From an uncultured Hyphomicrobiales bacterium (GTDB lineage Bacteria; Pseudomonadota; Alphaproteobacteria; Rhizobiales; Xanthobacteraceae): DNA of 16,637 bases. Below, in pieces: positions 14,383-16,637 of the stretch (position 1 is the stretch's first letter; each line of letters begins with the position of its first letter). The notes beneath the pieces are model-generated. The model saw only the letters and a program-made list of their open reading frames with translations, did no database searches and was not told where the DNA came from. The translations under genes were made by a program, and so were the position numbers. The stretch is taken from the NCBI GenBank assembly GCA_903891395.1, contig CAITEM010000105.1, forward strand, positions 1 through 16,637, in the 5' to 3' direction.

Positions 14383-14766
14383 TCAGTTCGTTGGGGCGTC
14401 TGGCAGCTTAATGCCGAGGTTGGCGGCCGCTTGCAACACCTGCGACGGCATATAGGGCTTTTGCAGGAATTTGCTGTGCGGCAGCGGCTCGACCCGGTCG
14501 GCGTAGCCGCTGGCATAGATCACCGGCACCTGGGCATGCCGGCCGCGGATGTTTTCGGCAAGCCGCCAGCCGTCCATGCCGGGCAGGCGGATATCGGTGA
14601 ACAGCAGGTCGATGCGGTCGATGTTCGGCAACAGCGCCAGAGCGTCCTCGGCGCTGCCGGCCTCAAGCACTTCGAAACCCGCAAGCTGCAACTCGTAGAC
14701 GATCATGTCGCGGACCATGAATTCGTCCTCGACGACAAGAACGCGTGGCGGACTGGCTGAGCCCAT
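14383..14766 (-). CDS. Single-domain response regulator (CheY-like receiver)
   Basis: The 127-residue product is a receiver domain only. It has the acidic pair VVEDE (11-15), the phospho-acceptor Asp58 in LLFTDIRLPGMDG (54-66), a Ser in the Thr/Ser position (YASGY, 84-88) and Lys103 in FLQKPY. There is no DNA-binding or enzymatic output domain, so it must act through protein contact or as a phosphate relay. Its ATG overlaps the kinase stop by one base (TGATG), a typical sign of translational coupling. It is the obvious cognate partner of the upstream kinase. Confidence 0.92.
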   Translation of the reverse strand: MGSASPPRVLVVEDEFMVRDMIVYELQLAGFEVLEAGSAEDALALLPNIDRIDLLFTDIRLPGMDGWRLAENIRGRHAQVPVIYASGYADRVEPLPHSKFLQKPYMPSQVLQAAANLGIKLPDAPTN

Positions 14767-16028
14767 CAGCCCGCCTGCCCGAGGGGAGTGCCCAGCGCAA
14801 AATCCGGGTTCGCGGCCGGGCTGTGTTGGCTCTGGCCCTGCGCGCGCGGCAGGTAGATGCGGATCGTGGTGCCGCGGCCCTCGCTATGAATTTCGACGTG
14901 ACCGTTGGATTGTTTGACGAAGCCGTAAACCTGGCTCAGTCCAAGGCCGGTGCCTTCGCCGACGCTCTTGGTCGTGAAGAAAGGCTCGAAGGCGTGGCTC
15001 TTCGTCTCCGCGCTCATGCCGGCGCCATCGTCGCTCACGGTCAACAGCGTGAAGAGGCCTTTCAGCGTCTGGCCGTCTTCGATTTTTGGATTGGTGCAGT
15101 TCTGGCTCTGCATTGTGAGGTGGCCGCCGTCGGGCATCGCGTCACGGGCATTGACCGCGAGGTTGAGCAAGGCGTTCTCGAGCTGATTGTGATCGACTTC
15201 GACCGGCCAGAGACTTGGATCCAGTTTGACATCGACCGTGACGCGCTCGCCAACGGCGCGCCGGATCAGGTCCGCCATGCTGTCGATGAGGAGATTGGCG
15301 TTGAGCCGCATCGGCGTCAGCGGCTGGCGGCGGCCGAAGGCCAGAAGCTTCTGCGTCAAGGCAGCGCCTTTCGATGCGCCGTCCATGGCGCCCTTGATCG
15401 AGCGGTACACCGTCGGATCGTCGCGGAACTGCCGCTCCAGCCGCTCGAGGTGCCCGACCACGATGGTCAGCAAATTGTTGAAGTCATGCGCGATGCCACC
15501 GGTGAGCTGGCCGACAGCTTCCATCTTCTGGGACTGCCGCAGCATCTCTTCGGTCTTGAGACGTTCGGTCTTCTCGGCCTGCAAGGCCGCCAGTGCCGCG
15601 TTGCGCTCGGCAATTTGCTGGATCAGTTCCTCGTTGAGCCTGCGCAATGCGTCGGTGGAGGGGATCGAGAGTGCCTTCGGCAGTAATACCCAAACGGCCA
15701 CCGCGGTGATGATCGAGAGCGCCGCGGTGATGACCTTAATCAGGGCCTCGGTGCCGTAGTCGGGCACCCACAGGGTGTAGATCGAGAAGAAATGCGTGGT
15801 GCCGCAGGCCAGGATGAACAGGGCGAAGGCCCAGAAGATCCAGCCGAACTGGATGTCGCTCCGATGCGAGACGAAATAGGCCAGTGCGATCGGGATCGAA
15901 TAATAGGCGATGCCAATAGCGGCGTCGGCGCCGACATGGGTCCAGATCAGTTCCGGCCGCCACAGCAGACATATGCCGTGCGGCGAGAGACTGTTGGTCT
16001 CCCACAACTGCTGCAAATACTGGAGCAT
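14766..16028 (-). CDS. Sensor histidine kinase with an ethylene receptor (ETR1)-like membrane domain
   Basis: The 420-residue product has an N-terminal membrane domain with three helices (about 33-54, 62-84, 94-118). This contains AYYSIPIALAYF (41-52) and FILACGTTHFFSIYTLW (71-87), followed by a coiled-coil linker (about 125-168). HisKA has His181 in GGIAHDFNNLL; HATPase_c has an N box (282-302), DDGAGM (333-338), FEPFFTTK and GEGTGLGLS (358-366). The membrane domain aligns without gaps to plant ETR1 with a +10 offset. Asp35, Tyr42, Ile45, Pro46, Ile72, Cys75 and His79 match the residues known to matter for copper(I) and ethylene binding. The GAF domain of plant receptors is absent. ATG 16028 has AGGAGG 4 bases upstream. 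The protein should autophosphorylate in the cytoplasm and pass phosphate to the coupled receiver. The ligand, ethylene or another, is inference. Confidence 0.9.
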   Translation of the reverse strand: MLQYLQQLWETNSLSPHGICLLWRPELIWTHVGADAAIGIAYYSIPIALAYFVSHRSDIQFGWIFWAFALFILACGTTHFFSIYTLWVPDYGTEALIKVITAALSIITAVAVWVLLPKALSIPSTDALRRLNEELIQQIAERNAALAALQAEKTERLKTEEMLRQSQKMEAVGQLTGGIAHDFNNLLTIVVGHLERLERQFRDDPTVYRSIKGAMDGASKGAALTQKLLAFGRRQPLTPMRLNANLLIDSMADLIRRAVGERVTVDVKLDPSLWPVEVDHNQLENALLNLAVNARDAMPDGGHLTMQSQNCTNPKIEDGQTLKGLFTLLTVSDDGAGMSAETKSHAFEPFFTTKSVGEGTGLGLSQVYGFVKQSNGHVEIHSEGRGTTIRIYLPRAQGQSQHSPAANPDFALGTPLGQAG

Positions 16029-16085
16029 TGATCCTCCTGCCAGGCGTGAGCTGAAATTGCTGAATCACGCGAAGCGACCGCTATA

Positions 16086-16114
16086 AGACTAGCGTTACGC
16101 CCGCCGGATGTAAA
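16086..16114 (-). promoter_or_regulatory. Possible promoter for the kinase/regulator/SDR genes
   Basis: Read on the minus strand, TTTACA (16114-16109) is followed after 17 bases by TAGTCT (16091-16086), about 58 bases before the kinase start. The -35 is good and the -10 is poor. It lies in the 132-base gap after purF and would allow expression independent of purF. Confidence 0.25.
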
Positions 16115-16160
16115 AGTTCCGGCCGCACGCAAAGCCTAGCAGAAGAAGGTAACCGCGAGG

Positions 16161-16637
<477 letters not shown>

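Noticed and set aside
14745..15686. A 313-codon plus-strand open frame antisense to the histidine kinase
   Set aside because: It covers the conserved kinase domains on the opposite strand and has no recognisable motif or ribosome-binding site.

Overview
The window looks like chromosomal DNA from a GC-rich alphaproteobacterium of the order Hyphomicrobiales (Rhizobiales), most likely near Bradyrhizobium/Rhodopseudomonas or a related Xanthobacteraceae genus. This rests on gene content and order (a panB / membrane TPR protein / small lipoprotein / der block, a DctA carrier, purF), on strong GC bias at third positions, and on a palindrome before panB that I recognise as a dispersed rhizobial type. 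No database search was possible, so the genus is inference. I see no tRNA, rRNA, CRISPR array, insertion sequence or phage gene, and no gene-free stretch longer than about 240 bases.

Left part (1-4489): a cut-off yghU-type glutathione-dependent oxidoreductase gene (minus), a divergent DUF429 predicted RNase H-fold gene, a small membrane protein and a 2H-phosphoesterase/2'-5' RNA ligase-like gene (all plus). These are followed on the minus strand by an isopenicillin N synthase-type 2-oxoglutarate/Fe(II) oxygenase and an unrecognised 376-residue protein that carries an internally duplicated unit.

Middle part (4671-10013): a YffB/Spx-type ArsC-fold gene, the C4-dicarboxylate carrier dctA, a 44-codon remnant of a flavin reductase gene directly behind dctA, and prfC (release factor 3). 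An orphan TctC/Bug periplasmic binding protein gene (minus) and an NnrU-family membrane protein gene (plus) are divergently arranged.

Right part (10006-16637): a palindromic repeat overlaps the end of the nnrU-like gene and precedes panB (pantothenate synthesis). Then come a membrane-anchored TPR protein, a proline-rich lipoprotein and the ribosome-assembly GTPase gene der. On the minus strand, reading from the right edge, are the 3' end of purF, a sensor histidine kinase, a single-domain response regulator and a short-chain dehydrogenase that converges on der. The kinase and regulator overlap by one base, and the dehydrogenase follows after 5 bases.

The most notable item is the histidine kinase. 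Its N-terminal three-helix membrane domain matches the plant ethylene receptor ETR1 at every copper/ethylene-site residue I can recall, with a constant +10 offset (Asp35, Tyr42, Ile45, Pro46, Ile72, Cys75, His79). It lacks the GAF domain of plant receptors and is paired with a CheY-like regulator. Other points of interest are the flavin reductase remnant, the duplicated-unit protein, the lipoprotein in the place where bamB often sits, and inverted repeats upstream of yghU and of the oxygenase gene.
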